NCBI RefSeq assembly: GCF_910594005.1
Contig: NC_057831.1
Span: 36,910,001-36,974,000 of the forward strand
Reading direction: 5' to 3'
DNA: 64,000 nt
From: Cervus elaphus
Lineage: Eukaryota > Chordata > Mammalia > Artiodactyla > Cervidae
In this document: positions 1 to 11,900 of the stretch, piece after piece
Position numbering within the stretch: position 1 is the stretch's first letter
How the letters are laid out: each line of letters begins with the position of its first letter
Position numbers and translations under genes: made by a program
The notes under the pieces: generated by a model
The model's input: only the letters and a program-made list of their open reading frames with translations
The model's database searches: none
What the model was told of the DNA's origin: nothing

Positions 1-110
1 TTTTACAGATGAGGAAACTAAAGCACACAGATTTAATGGTTTACCCAGAGTAACGGACAAGAACTGAAGTTGAAACCACTCAGGAATGCAGTTTTGGTCT
101 GTCTGCTGAA
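1..110 (+). repeat. Ancient MIR/L2-type fragment
   Basis: TTTACAGATGAGGAAACT followed by an A-rich stretch resembles the well-known segment of old MIR/L2-associated repeats. Very diverged. Confidence 0.4.
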
Positions 111-1299
111 TCACTGTAACAGTACTGCTTTATTTTGAGCAAACTCATCCTTTCTATTTTCAGGAAAAATAGAATGAGGTATCAAAATGCTTGGATTCTA
201 ATACTTAGTCAAGCCTGATGACCTTTGTGTTTTCCTAAGTATATTGTTGCACTGTAAACCCATCATGGAAATACTGCTGATTCTTGCACTGATTGGAACT
301 CTTCCCCACTCATTCCCACCCACAGCCCCAGTAATTAGCTTACTTCACAATGGCAGGGACCTCTTGCCTCCTCGGAGCCTCTTAGCAAGACTATGTTCCC
401 TACTGTCCTCACTGCATCACTGACAGGGATCATCTTTAATACCTATGAATAAGCTCCTTACCACCAACTTTCTAAGTGGGGATTTTCCACCCTGAGGGAG
501 CAAGAAAGGACTTGTCATGACCTACTTTACCTTTTCATTTTCTTCCATTCCTGCAGAGTGGGCTTTTAAGGAAGCCTCTCTGAACAGATCCTGCCCATCT
601 GTGACATGGAAATGATACCAACTTTCAGGCCTGGTAGGAGTTTTAAATGATGCAGGAAATACAAAATTACCTCTTACAGCCAAAAGCCATAGTAGATTCT
701 CATTACTATGTGCAGTTATGGAGGGAAAGGCCTGTTCCCTTTTCTGTTTTGCCCAGCTTCCTGAAATTCTCCATTCGGAAGTGACTGCTGTTTTATGCAC
801 AAGCCACTAGGTGGCACTCTCAGCCAACTCACTGGCAGGTGTCTCAGGACACTGAAAGACTAGCTGGGACATTGAGCTAGATAGCCATATCCCACAAACT
901 TAATTCACTCTCATGGCATGTGCTGGACAGCCATGATAGCTGTAGTGAATCCTGACAAATGATGGGATAACTCATGCAGAGAGGGAGGTGGAACTGAAGG
1001 CAGGAGGTGAGGAAGCAGCAGCAGGGGTGGGGGTGGGATGAGACAAGGGTTCCAAGTGGAAGAAAAACCATGTTGAGGAAACTGAGCTCGTCACAAATGA
1101 CTAGAACATGGTACACTGTATATGCAAGGCCGTGGTGGGAGACCGAGGCACATCAGGTTGGATTTTCAAACTAGAATAACCGTGTTAATAAAATTGGACA
1201 TTATTGCTTGATTTTAAAATTGTTTTGCTATATGCAGCTGATAAACACTTCCTAGAAAAAGAAAAAAAAAGCTCATGCAAATTTTCAGGGGTTTTGTGT

Positions 1300-1465
1300 G
1301 TTATGGACCCCTAATGTGGCAAGTGCTCACATTTGCACTAATACTGTAGCCACCAGTCACATGTAGACACTGAGCACTGGAAATGTGGCTAGTATGACTA
1401 AGGAATTGAATTTTAAATCTCAGTTAAGTAGCTACAAATTACTGGACAGCATAGCTCAACACTGT
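1300..1465. mobile_element. MER5A-like hAT-Charlie DNA transposon fossil
   Basis: AGCCACCAGTCACATGTAG, GAAATGTGGCTAGT and TTACTGGACAGCATAG-type ending resemble MER5A. Non-autonomous and old. Confidence 0.5.
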
Positions 1466-1584
1466 TTCTCCCATTACTACCAATGAAAGTTTTCTCTCTT
1501 CAACATTCAACAGCTAAACCTCATCTACAGCAGGGAGTACATCTTCTTCAACATCTTCAACAGTACAGATCTACTTAGGTTTCT

Positions 1585-1797
1585 GCGTGTGTGCTAAGTG
1601 GCTTCAGCTGTGTCTCTTTGCGACCCTATGAACTGTAGCCTGCCAGGCTCTTCCATCCATAGGATTCTCCAGGCAAGATACTGGAGTGGGTTGCCACTTC
1701 CAGGGCCATCTTCCCGACCCAGGGATCAAACCCGTGTCTCCTTAGTTTTCTGCACTGGCAGGCAGCGTCTTTACCACTAGCACCACCTGGGAAGCCC
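1585..1797 (-). mobile_element. Bov-tA-type SINE
   Basis: On the plus strand it reads TGTCTCTTTGCGACCCTATG through CACCACCTGGGAAGCCC, the reverse of the standard element whose tRNA-like head carries GGCTTCCC..GGTGGTG. Nearly full length. Confidence 0.8.
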
Positions 1798-1799
1798 GC

Positions 1800-2700
1800 C
1801 TAGGTTTCCAGCCTTACAGACAGTGTTGGTCTAGATACAAAGAGATCAGCTGAGAGAGGACTGCAGTGATGGGACAGGAGATGATAAGAGCCTAAACTAA
1901 AGCACTGGCAGTGGGCTTAGAGGAAGATGAAGAACAAGAATTGTCAAAACCTGATTTTTTTAAATGTGGGGATGAATTGGAGGAAGGAAAGATGGTTGAA
2001 GGAGGTGTTAGTGGTACCATTTTAAGCTGCAGAATACAGGAAAAATGATCATATTCTTAAATGTTGAGATGAAGGAGCTGAGAAGTATGCAGGCAGACAC
2101 AGGCTAGTTGAGATGAAGGAGCTGAGAAGTATGCAGGTAGACACAGGCTACGTAGGAAAAATGGCTGTGGTGCTGTATTGTCAGTTCCTGTCGGACAGAG
2201 AGAGATCTGGGTATCATCAGCATGGAAATAACTCATGCCACAGCAATAAGAAGGAATATGTGTAGAGTGAGAAAAGATGACTAGATGAGCACTTAAGGTC
2301 AAGAAGTATAAGAGAAGCATGCAAAAGAAATGGGAAAGCAGCCACAAAAAAGAAAGCTTAGCAGTTCATTAAGAGTTTTGAGGAGAAAGGAGTCAATAGT
2401 TTCAAATGCAATACATATATTTAAGATAGAAATGTGCAAGTTTCCATTGAAATTTGCAACAAGAAAGTCATCTAGGTAACTAGAGCAGTTTGAGAGGGAT
2501 AAGAACCACTTAAGCCCTGGACAAACTACCCAGACATTTATGAGAAAGAACCCTTCTGTCTCAATGCACTGTGTTTCTCAATGCACTTGTTTTAACAGCC
2601 TAATCTATATCATTGCCAATACATTTTACAAGCAAAAATAGGAATTATAAAAAAGGAGGTAAACACAGTGAACAGTCAGCAAGATTTTTATGTTAATTTT
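1800..2700. other. HERC5 downstream flank without a recognised gene
   Basis: AT-rich with purine-rich plus strand. Apart from the tandem duplication at 2063-2150, I see no gene or named repeat here. Confidence 0.4.
2063..2150. repeat. Tandem duplication, 44-bp unit, two copies
   Basis: Units 2063-2106 and 2107-2150 begin GTTGAGATGAAGGAGCTGAG and end ACACAGGCTA. They differ at one position (GGCAG in the first, GGTAG in the second). Confidence 0.9.
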
Positions 2701-2709
2701 TAAGCTAAT

Positions 2710-2715
2710 TTTATT
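2710..2715 (-). terminator. Candidate HERC5 polyadenylation signal AATAAA
   Basis: A canonical AATAAA on the minus strand starts about 47 bases after the HERC5 stop. It is the nearest signal and would give a very short 3' UTR. No transcript end is visible from sequence, and a more distal site (1-2.6 kb) is possible. Confidence 0.4.
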
Positions 2716-2761
2716 TTTGAAAACATTTCCCAAAAAGGGTGAAGAGTGTGAGGTAGGTAGC

Positions 2762-2967
2762 TCAGCCAAACCCTCTGTTGTTGTTGATGGCTGTCTGGAG
2801 TGCTTCTTCTACTCTTTCCATTGTAGAATATTTAGGGAGGTAAAGGACGCTAAAACATGTCTGTGCTCGTATGGGATCTTTTTCATTCAAATTTTCAGGA
2901 CAGCAAAATGTTATTTTCATGTTCTTTAAACCTTTTATTTGAATTCTGTCAGTTCCTGTAAGAAATA
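2762..2967 (-). CDS. HERC5: HERC5 coding exon 23 with catalytic Cys and stop
   Basis: Encodes VFLTGTDRIQIKGLKNMKIT, then the HECT active-site segment with Cys998 (codon 2855-2857) and the C-terminus ending RGFG, TGA at 2764-2762. I chose the acceptor at 2969-2968, after a T-rich tract, over the AG eleven bases later because only it restores the conserved FLVFLTG-type join in frame. Length 206 to the stop. Confidence 0.96.
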
Positions 2968-5900
2968 CTAAAAAAAAGAAGAAAAATGAGTGCTATCTGC
3001 TTCACAGAAACCAAAAGTTATATAGAGAAAATGTGTTTATTCAAAAACACTAACTGAGGGCCCGTGTGCTTTGGACTGCGTTGGGGACCACTGCCAGGAC
3101 GAGTCTGACACAGTCACTGCCCTCACGCGGCGTACAGGCTGGCTGGGTGAAAGCTGCAAGGGGGAGGCACGAGGTGCGCTCTGGAACACACAGACGAGGG
3201 AACTGTTTGGCTGAACAAAGACTTCCTGCAAAGCATTTTAAGACTGGAAAGGTGGGTTGGGTTTCTGGAGAAGTCTGAATACCTTTAAACATCCATGTTA
3301 TCCAAAGAAAAAAAGAAGATAAATGTTTCTCAAAAATAAGTAAGGAAATTGAGTAAGAAAATGAGAGAGGCAGTCATTTAAACAAGTCTCAGGAAAAGCG
3401 TTCAGTTCAGTTCAGTCGCTCAGTCACGTCTGACTCTTTGTGACCCCAAGGACTGCCGCACACCAGGCTTCCCTGTTCATCACCAGCTCCCAGTTTACTC
3501 CAACTCATGTCCATAGCGTCAGTGATGCCATCCAACCATCTCATCTTCTGTTGTCCCCTTCTCCTCCTACTTTCAATCTTTCCCAGCATCAGGGTCTTTT
3601 CAAATGCATCAGTTCTTCCCATCAGGTGGCCAATGTATTGGAGCTTCAGCTGCAGCATCAGTCCTTCCAATGAATATTCAGGACAGATCTCCTTTAGGAT
3701 GGACTGGTTGGATCTCCTTGCAGTCCAAGGGACTCTCAAAAACCTTCTCGAACATCACAGTTCAAAAAGCATCAGTTCTTTGGCGCTCTGCTTTCTTTAT
3801 AGTCCCAACTCTCACATCCATACATGACTACTGGAAAAACCAAAGCTTTGACTAGACAGACCTTTGTTGGCAAAGTAATGTCTCTGCTTTTTAATAAGCT
3901 GTCTAGGTTGGCCACTGCTGAGTTTTCCAAATTTGCTGGCATATTGAGTGCAGCACTTTCACAGCATCATCTTTTAGGATTTGAAATAGCTTAACTGGAA
4001 TTCCATCACATCCACTAGCTTTGTTCATAGTGATGCTTCCTAAGGCCCACTTGACTTTGCATTCCAGGATGCCTGGCTCTAGGTGAGTGATCACACCATC
4101 ATGGTTATCTGGGTCACAAAGATCTTTTTTGTATAGTAGTTCTGTGTATTGTTGCCACCTCTTCTTAGTATCTTCTGCTTCTGTTAGGCCAATACCACTT
4201 CTGTCCTTTATTGTGCCTGTTCTTGCATGAAATGTTCCCTTGGTATCTCTAATTTTCTTGAAGTGATCTCTAGTCTTTCCCATTCTATTGTTTTCCTCTA
4301 TTTCTTTGCATTAATCACTTAGGAAGGCTTTCTTATCTCTCCTTGCTATTCTTTGGAGCTCTGCATTCAAATGGGTATATCTTTCCTTTTCTCCTTTGCC
4401 TTTCGCTTCTCTTCTTTTCACAGCTATTTGTAAGGCCTCGTCAGACAACCATTTTGCCTTTTTGCATTTCTTTTTCTTGGGGATGGTCTTGATCACTGCC
4501 TCCTGTACAATGTCACAAACCTCTGTCCATAATTCTTCAGACACTCTATCAGATCTAATCTCTTGAATCTATTTGGTCACTTCCACTATATAATCATAAC
4601 GGATTTGATTTAAGTCACACCTGCAGAGTCTAGTGGTTTTCCATACTTTCTTCAACTTCATCTAAATTTGGCAATAAGGAGTTCACAATCTGAAGAGCAC
4701 CGAGCAGGCGTAAAACAGATCAAAGTCTGAAGGTGAGTCAAAACCGAGGAGACTAGTGACGGCGTACAGCCTGGCGCCACGGGGCCTGGGCGACTGAGCG
4801 GTGGTACGACTGCACGAGTCTCAGTATTTAGCTCAGAGACACCAAATGTACAACGGGCAGAAGTGAGAATGCCAGGATAAAGATCTATATTAACTTTTTT
4901 TTTATACTGGGACAAGTATAAAAGGACAAGTAAAGACATTCCACTGGACTATGAATGACTCTGACTTCGCAGGCAAGTGATGCCTGTGAAGAACAAGATT
5001 TCCTTATCCCACAAAAAGGACACACCTGTACAGATTTCCTCCTGATATAACACTCACCAAGGAACTTTTTCTTTTCCTCCAAAGTCAATTTGTGTAAAGC
5101 TTTCCAAAACATCACTATGGTGGGATGTGAACTGTCGTATCCATGTTCATAATGTGCATTCTATAGAAAAATGCAAAAAAAAAAATTCAAGAAACAAACA
5201 AAATTTTAATTTAAACCACTTGGCATTTATGATGTACCTTTTCAAATGTTTCCCAGTCGTAATCTGTATTTCCGATAATCACATCCTTGAGTTCTTCGGG
5301 ATGGAAAAATTCAATAATCTCCTTGTCACACACTTTGTAAAATCCTCTTTGGAACTCCTCATAAACTGCCTTTACAGAGATGTTGAAGATGTAATTGACA
5401 TACTTAGAAACATAGTCTCTCCTTTAATGAAACAAAGAATGATTTCAGATTACAGCAATACTCCAAACAAAACCGGGGGGGGGGGTGAAAAGAATGATAT
5501 AAAGGAAGAGATGGTGACCTTGGGGTCTGCCTGGTGGCTGCTGCAGAACCTTCTCCTATAAACAAGGGGAAGATGGTCGCCTGCACCATCTCCACACAGC
5601 TGCTGGTATGCAGGGCCCTTATTCTTGAAGAAGGGTCCGCAGTGCCACAAGGGGTTTAAGATCCACCAGTGTACTATTATTACTGGATAAAGCACAGGAG
5701 CTTTGGAAGCCTGGCAGGGCAGCGCCCCTTCACAGAGACTCCGGGCTGGCCTGGTTTGGAACTCTCCTCTTGGAGAAGCGCTGCTGTGATGGAGCGCCCA
5801 GGTAATCGTTCCTGTCACCTCAACAGGCTGTGATAAGCAGAGAGCATCATGCCTTTTACCTGGGTACTATGAATTTTGCTGACACAAACGAAGTCCTCTA

Positions 5901-8900
5901 TCTCGTGTTGAATAGATCTTAGGAACTTTACATCTTTCCCACATTAACCCTTGTGAGCAGCTGTCAACCTCCGGGAGTGGGAGGGAGGGGACTGTCTAGA
6001 AATTTGAGGCCAAAATTAATTAGATGGCCTTCACTTGGTCTTAACAAAAGGATTCTAATAAAATATTTTAGAGCAAAATACTCCTACTAATAAAGAACTA
6101 GTTGTTGGTCACTCTTCAGTCACTAAATCGCGTTTCTTTGTGACCCTGTGGACTGCAGCATGCCAGGCTTCCCTGTCCTTCGTTATCTCCTGGAGTTTGC
6201 TCAAATTCATGTCCATTGAGTTGGTGATGCTATATAACCATCTCATCCTCTGTAGCCCCCCCACCCCTTTCTCCTTTTGCCTTCAATCTTCCCCAGCACC
6301 AAGAGAGCTAGAACACCGAAAACTGGTTGCTTACCATGTACAACCAACTTTTAGAGCTGTGATTTGGTTTTTTTTATATAGATTATCTAATTTAATCTTC
6401 ATAAAACTGAGGCAGGTTCTTATGCATTTTGGTAATGAGGAAACAGACACAGTGCAAATATGAGACTGCTCAAAGTCACATGGTTAAGAGAACTGATAGA
6501 CCAGAAGAGAAAAAATTTGGAAGAATAAATTGCCCCTGCTATCTCTGGGGAATGGGCTTGGGAGACAGGAGAAATTTCCTCTTTTATACTCTTGTATTGT
6601 CTGAATTGGTCCAAGTGAGTAATTATTTGTGGTTAAATACAAAAAGGACATTTATATGTCTAGCTATGATGAAGTAGCTTGTAGCAAAGGTTCCCAGGGA
6701 TAAACTAGAAAAAGCCAGGTAACAAATACAAAAGCTCCAGGCTTTCAAATCGAAGCCAATATTCAAATAGGCCTCCGGAGCAAGAGAGCACGGAGGCTCC
6801 CTGGGGTGAGCCCAGCACTTCACTTGAAGTTTCTGCCTTTGGGCACACTTGCCAATTCTTTCAGGGGAAGGGGCCAGGCAATCAATAATTCTATGGACAA
6901 AATTGAGGTATATTAATTAAATACTCCATGGAGCTAGAAATGTTCCATTTCTTGATCTGCATGCTTATAATTCTGAACTTTTCTATATGTTATAATTCAA
7001 AATGTTTTTAAATAAAGATTTTAAAAATTAAAGAAAAACATTGGGCTTTAGGCCAGAATGCTCACTAGATATTTCTTTGCCACTAGGACGAACTATCAGG
7101 GGAATATTCTATGATCCCAAACTCTACGGCTTTAAATGGCATCCCATAAGGTAATGGGAAGTCAAGATACCACAGTAAGATTTAATAATATTGACAAAAC
7201 TAAGTGCCTGCTATGGACTGGGCACCACTGTGAACTAGGTACTGGACAAACAACAGTGAGCAAAACAGACCATGCTGCTGGCATCACACAGCTCCTAAGA
7301 GCTGGGGGAAACACTGGCAAGTAAAAATAAAGGCAGATAATGTGTGACGTGAAAAGAAAAAGTAACGCCGGGTAAGGGGATAAAGAGAGGTCAGAGGAAT
7401 GATCCTAGACAGGATGATAAGAGAAGGTCTCTGCAAGAAAGCCATTTCCATCTCTGCCAGCAGCAAACTTGGAGGCACACACATGCACACAACATGCACT
7501 GTTCCTCTGCCTTACTGGAAAATGGTTAAAAAGGAAAATTATAATGACAAGGAATTTTAAGAGCCCAGTGAAATAAACACAGTGTGCAAAAAGTCAGACA
7601 CGATTAAGCGAGTAACACTTTCACTTTTCAGACAAAACAATTATTTCTTTATACTTACTTGTTAGCCTGGTCAACAACTATCTGACTTCCATCAGGAATT
7701 AAGTCTACATCATTTTCATCCCAATGCACCTGTAACCACAAATGAACTCAGTAATCTCCAAGAGAATCCTCAACAATCTACTGTCAACAAAAACACGTTT
7801 GAGCATACCTCTTCTCAAGAATCTGTGAAAATGTATATTTTTGTTATAAAAACCAGCAAGGTGGTAGAAAAATTTTACCACATTTATCACAGAGAATGAA
7901 AAATAAACTTTTTAAAAAACCTGAATTATCTATTTTAACTGATCATACCAAATAAACTACTAGGAAAATTGCCACATCTCAGTATTCACTTCACACAGTA
8001 CAGACCCAGCGCAGGAGATTTGCAAAACTGTCAAAAATTCCTCCCATCCTGGTATTTATGCCATGTGACTTTGCAACAGTCCCCATCAAGAGGGGGCGTC
8101 TATTTCTTCAGCTCATGAATCTGAGTGCAGCAGTGTAAAATATTTTGACCAGCAGGACCTGACAGGAGCAAAAGCTTGAAAAGAAGCTGCGTGTTGGGGC
8201 TTGCCATCCCTCCTACTTTCTGTAACTCTTCACTCTGTGAAGAAGCCTCAGCTAGTCACTAGGACAGAGACAGCTGTTTCAGCTGCACCCCCTCAACCAA
8301 CCAGCCTGCTAACCAACAGGTGTGGGAGCAAGGCCACTGTGGTCCACCCAGAACAGTCAAGTCAGGGCAGTCCAGAAAGCCCCCGAACTGTGTTTGCTGT
8401 TTTACACCACAGAGTTTAGGTGTTATCTGTTATTCAGTAAAATCTAACTGATAATACACCCAGCTCATGAAAAACAAGGAAAAAATACCTTTTGTACTAC
8501 TATAATTTATAGTTTGGTTTTTTATTAAAAGTATATAAATAGTCAACCTGATTATAAAGTCTATAAATTTATACAGTATACAAATTTATAAAGCATATAC
8601 ATTTATAAGATATATAAGTAGTAAAATCAGATTAAATATGAGCTATAATTTTATTTTTACTGTTACTTACATTAAAATGGATGTGAAATACTTCTTCTAA
8701 GTCATCGCCGTCATCATCCAGAAGTGTCTGCAAATTCCTAAAGAACAATCTTATTGTCAATAATCATGATGGCTAGATACATCATCTAAATAAAAGGTCA
8801 CGGGCATGCCTGTTCTCAAGGTGGGAGGTCAGGTTTAGTTCACGTCCCTTGTTTCTGTATACTGACAGTCTAACCAGGGCCAGACCTCAGCCAAGCGTGT

Positions 8901-11900
8901 GCGGTCTGGAGGTGTGTTGTAACTCTGCAGGCTCCCGGTATACTGACAGTCTAACCAGGGCCAGACCTCAGCCAAGCGTGTGCGGTCTGGAGGTGTGTTG
9001 TAACTCTGCAGGCTCCCCGCCCCGTCCCCAGCTCCCTTCGCTGGGCCCTAACTACAGTGGTGTCAGCTAAGTGCCACTAGAAACAAAGTAACTGGTGCAG
9101 GTACAACAGGGGAGCGCTTCCTTAACTCTTTCTAAAGGGATGCCTGTCATTGGGTAAGGCCTCTGGGAGGAGGTGCAATCAGTTGATTTTTCCCCTGCTA
9201 GATTTTATATTACTAAATTTTGCTAAAATCTGGGTCTTTTTTTTTTTTTTTTTTTGGCCACACCATGCAGCCTGCAGCATTTCAGTTCCCCGACCAGGGA
9301 TTGATCACAGGCCATGGCAGTAAGAGCTCCAAGTCCTAACTACTGGACCACCAAAGAATTCTCTAAAATTTTGGATCTTTTAAATAGTATCATGATAAAA
9401 ACAGACCATGTTTTATTGTGTTTTTTGAGGGCTGAGAGAGACTAATGGGAACTCAGCTGACAAGACTGGATTCCTCATAGATTTGGTTCATGATGCTTTG
9501 TCACTGTATGTCCATGGATGGCTTATTTGCTTATTTATGGGTTTGTTTATGAAGAATACTTCCCCAAACAAGAACTAAACCACTGCCAGTATCTTATATC
9601 TACGTATAAAGGGTACATTTCTTATCTCACTCTTCTACCACCCCCAATGTGTTATACACTTATCTACAGTTTGAAGAATACCTTTTCTCTTTGCTAAGGT
9701 ATCTCTTGATGAACAAAGAATTTCTTTCATCTTACTGCAGTTAATGTGTCAATCTTTCCTATAATGTTGGTATTTTTATGTCTTGCTTGAGAAATTGCAA
9801 TAGTGTGAAATAACTGTCCACATTTCCTTCATTTTTACGTTCAATATTTAAGTCCTTAATCCACACAGAGTTGGTTTTGGTTCATGGCCTAAGGTATCTG
9901 CTCTCATTTTTTTCCCCCAGATGCATTACTTGAAGAGTACTTCTATTCCCACTAATCTAATAAACTACCTCTAACAAAGTGCCATGTGTATATGGGTCAG
10001 GTTCCACACTCTCCCGTCTCACTGGAAAGCCAGCACCAAAATCATACTGCCCTGATTAATACAGCTTTCTAATGATTCTTGATATCTGGTAGGCCAAGTT
10101 CCCCATCCTTATTCACCTTACAAATGATCTGTGGATATTCTTGGCCCCTTGTTCACCCATATAAACTTTAAATCAGCTTTTTTTTTTTTAAAGCCTCCTA
10201 GGATTAGAATAGCAGTTTTACTGAGTACAGAGATCAGGGATTCTCAAAGTGTAAACTACAACTTCTGGGAATCCCTGAGGCCTTTACTGGGCAGGTGGGG
10301 TAGGGTCTGCAAGGTCAAAACAAATGTCATAATAATACTAAGATGTTACTTGCCTCCTCACATTCTGTCATGAGCATGGAGAACATGTGCACATGAGAAC
10401 AGTTTTCCAGAGGTGATATGATAGCTAGTAAGTGTGTATTCCTATATTTGAAACTCTTTACTTTTAATTTCTACTATCCTAAATACTGACAAGTTTACTT
10501 AATATATGCAAAAGCTCTTCGAGGTCCTCTATTAATTTTTGAGAATCTTAAGACCTAAAAGTTTGAGAAATGCTAATATGGATTTAACAGTCTTTACTTA
10601 GTTCGTCTATATGAAGTTATTTAGTTTAATAAGTCTTTTTAGACATAAGCAGGATTTAAGTCATTTTCAATGTTTTCAGTAAAAAATAATGACAAATTTA
10701 CCTCTTTGCCAAATCTGGTGCTTTCAGTATTTTTTTCCTTATTAGTATATAAATATAATGATTAATAGTTGGGATTCTCAAGCTAGATAGCGTTCCACTC
10801 ATGGTTCTGTCACTACGGGGTCTGAGGCAAATTACCTAACTTTTCTCTGTTTCAGTTTCCTCATCTGTAAAATAGGGATAATAACAGAATCATACTACTG
10901 TTCTCATTCTTATAAAAATCTCCATAGTATTCCACTGCATAAATATATGAAAAATATTAATTCCCAGAAGGGAACGGCAATCCACTCTGGTGTGCTTGCC
11001 TGGAGAATCCCACGGATAGTGGAGCCTGGCAGGCTGCAGTCCATGGGGCCGCAGAGTTGGACACGAACGACTGAGCAACAAACACTTTCACTTTCTTCAC
11101 TTTACTAAGAACATTTAGGTAGTCTACGTATTATGAACTAATACAATGTGCACTAGCAGGCATACATCTTTGCATGATTGTGTATTTCTGAATGTGAAAT
11201 GTCTAGAGGTACAACTGCTAGGTCAAAGTAGTCTCCCCTTATCCATGGTTTTGCTTTTTACAGTTTTAGTTATCTGTGGTCTACTGCACTGGAAAATGTT
11301 AAATGGAAAATTCCAGAATTAAATAATTCATCAGTTTTAAATTGTAGGCCGTTCTGAGTAGCATGATGCAATCTCACACTGTCCCAGGATATGTGAATCA
11401 TACCTTTGTACAGCATATCCCACCTGTTAGTCATTTAGTAGCTGCCTCGTGACCACTGGGGTATCACAGCCCTTGCATCCACGTAACTCTTATTTAATTT
11501 AATAATGGCCTCAAAGAGCAAGAGTAGTGATGATGGCAATTGGAATGTGCCAAAGAGAAACTGCAAACTATACTTTTTAAGTGAAAAGTTGAAAGTTCTC
11601 AATTTAATGAGGAGAGAAAAAAATCATATCCTGAGGTTGCTACAATCTACGGTAAGAAAGAATCTTCTATCTGGGCAATTGTGAAGAAGAACAAAGGAAC
11701 TCATACTGGTTTTGCTGTTGCACCTCAAACTGCAGAGTTCTAGCCACAGTGCATGATAAAGCTAGTTAGGATGGAAAAGGCATTAGATTTGCACATAAGA
11801 TATTTTGAAATATAGGAAGACTGCATTCTACATTCATATAACTTTTATTACAGTTGTTGTTCACTTGCTAAGTCATGTCTCTTTGCGACCCTATGAACTG

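Noticed and set aside
2945..2958. Alternative acceptor for HERC5 exon 23 at 2957-2956
   Set aside because: It gives a plausible GA ACT GAC start but loses the residues VFLT and the frame with exon 22. The acceptor at 2969-2968 restores both.
5127..5561. 144-codon plus-strand ORF
   Set aside because: It is mostly the antisense of HERC5 exon 21. The minus strand gives conserved HECT sequence with proper splice sites.
8020..8455. A coding endogenous retrovirus
   Set aside because: Only LTR-like remnants are present here and at 36410 and 44315; I found no gag, pol or env reading frames.
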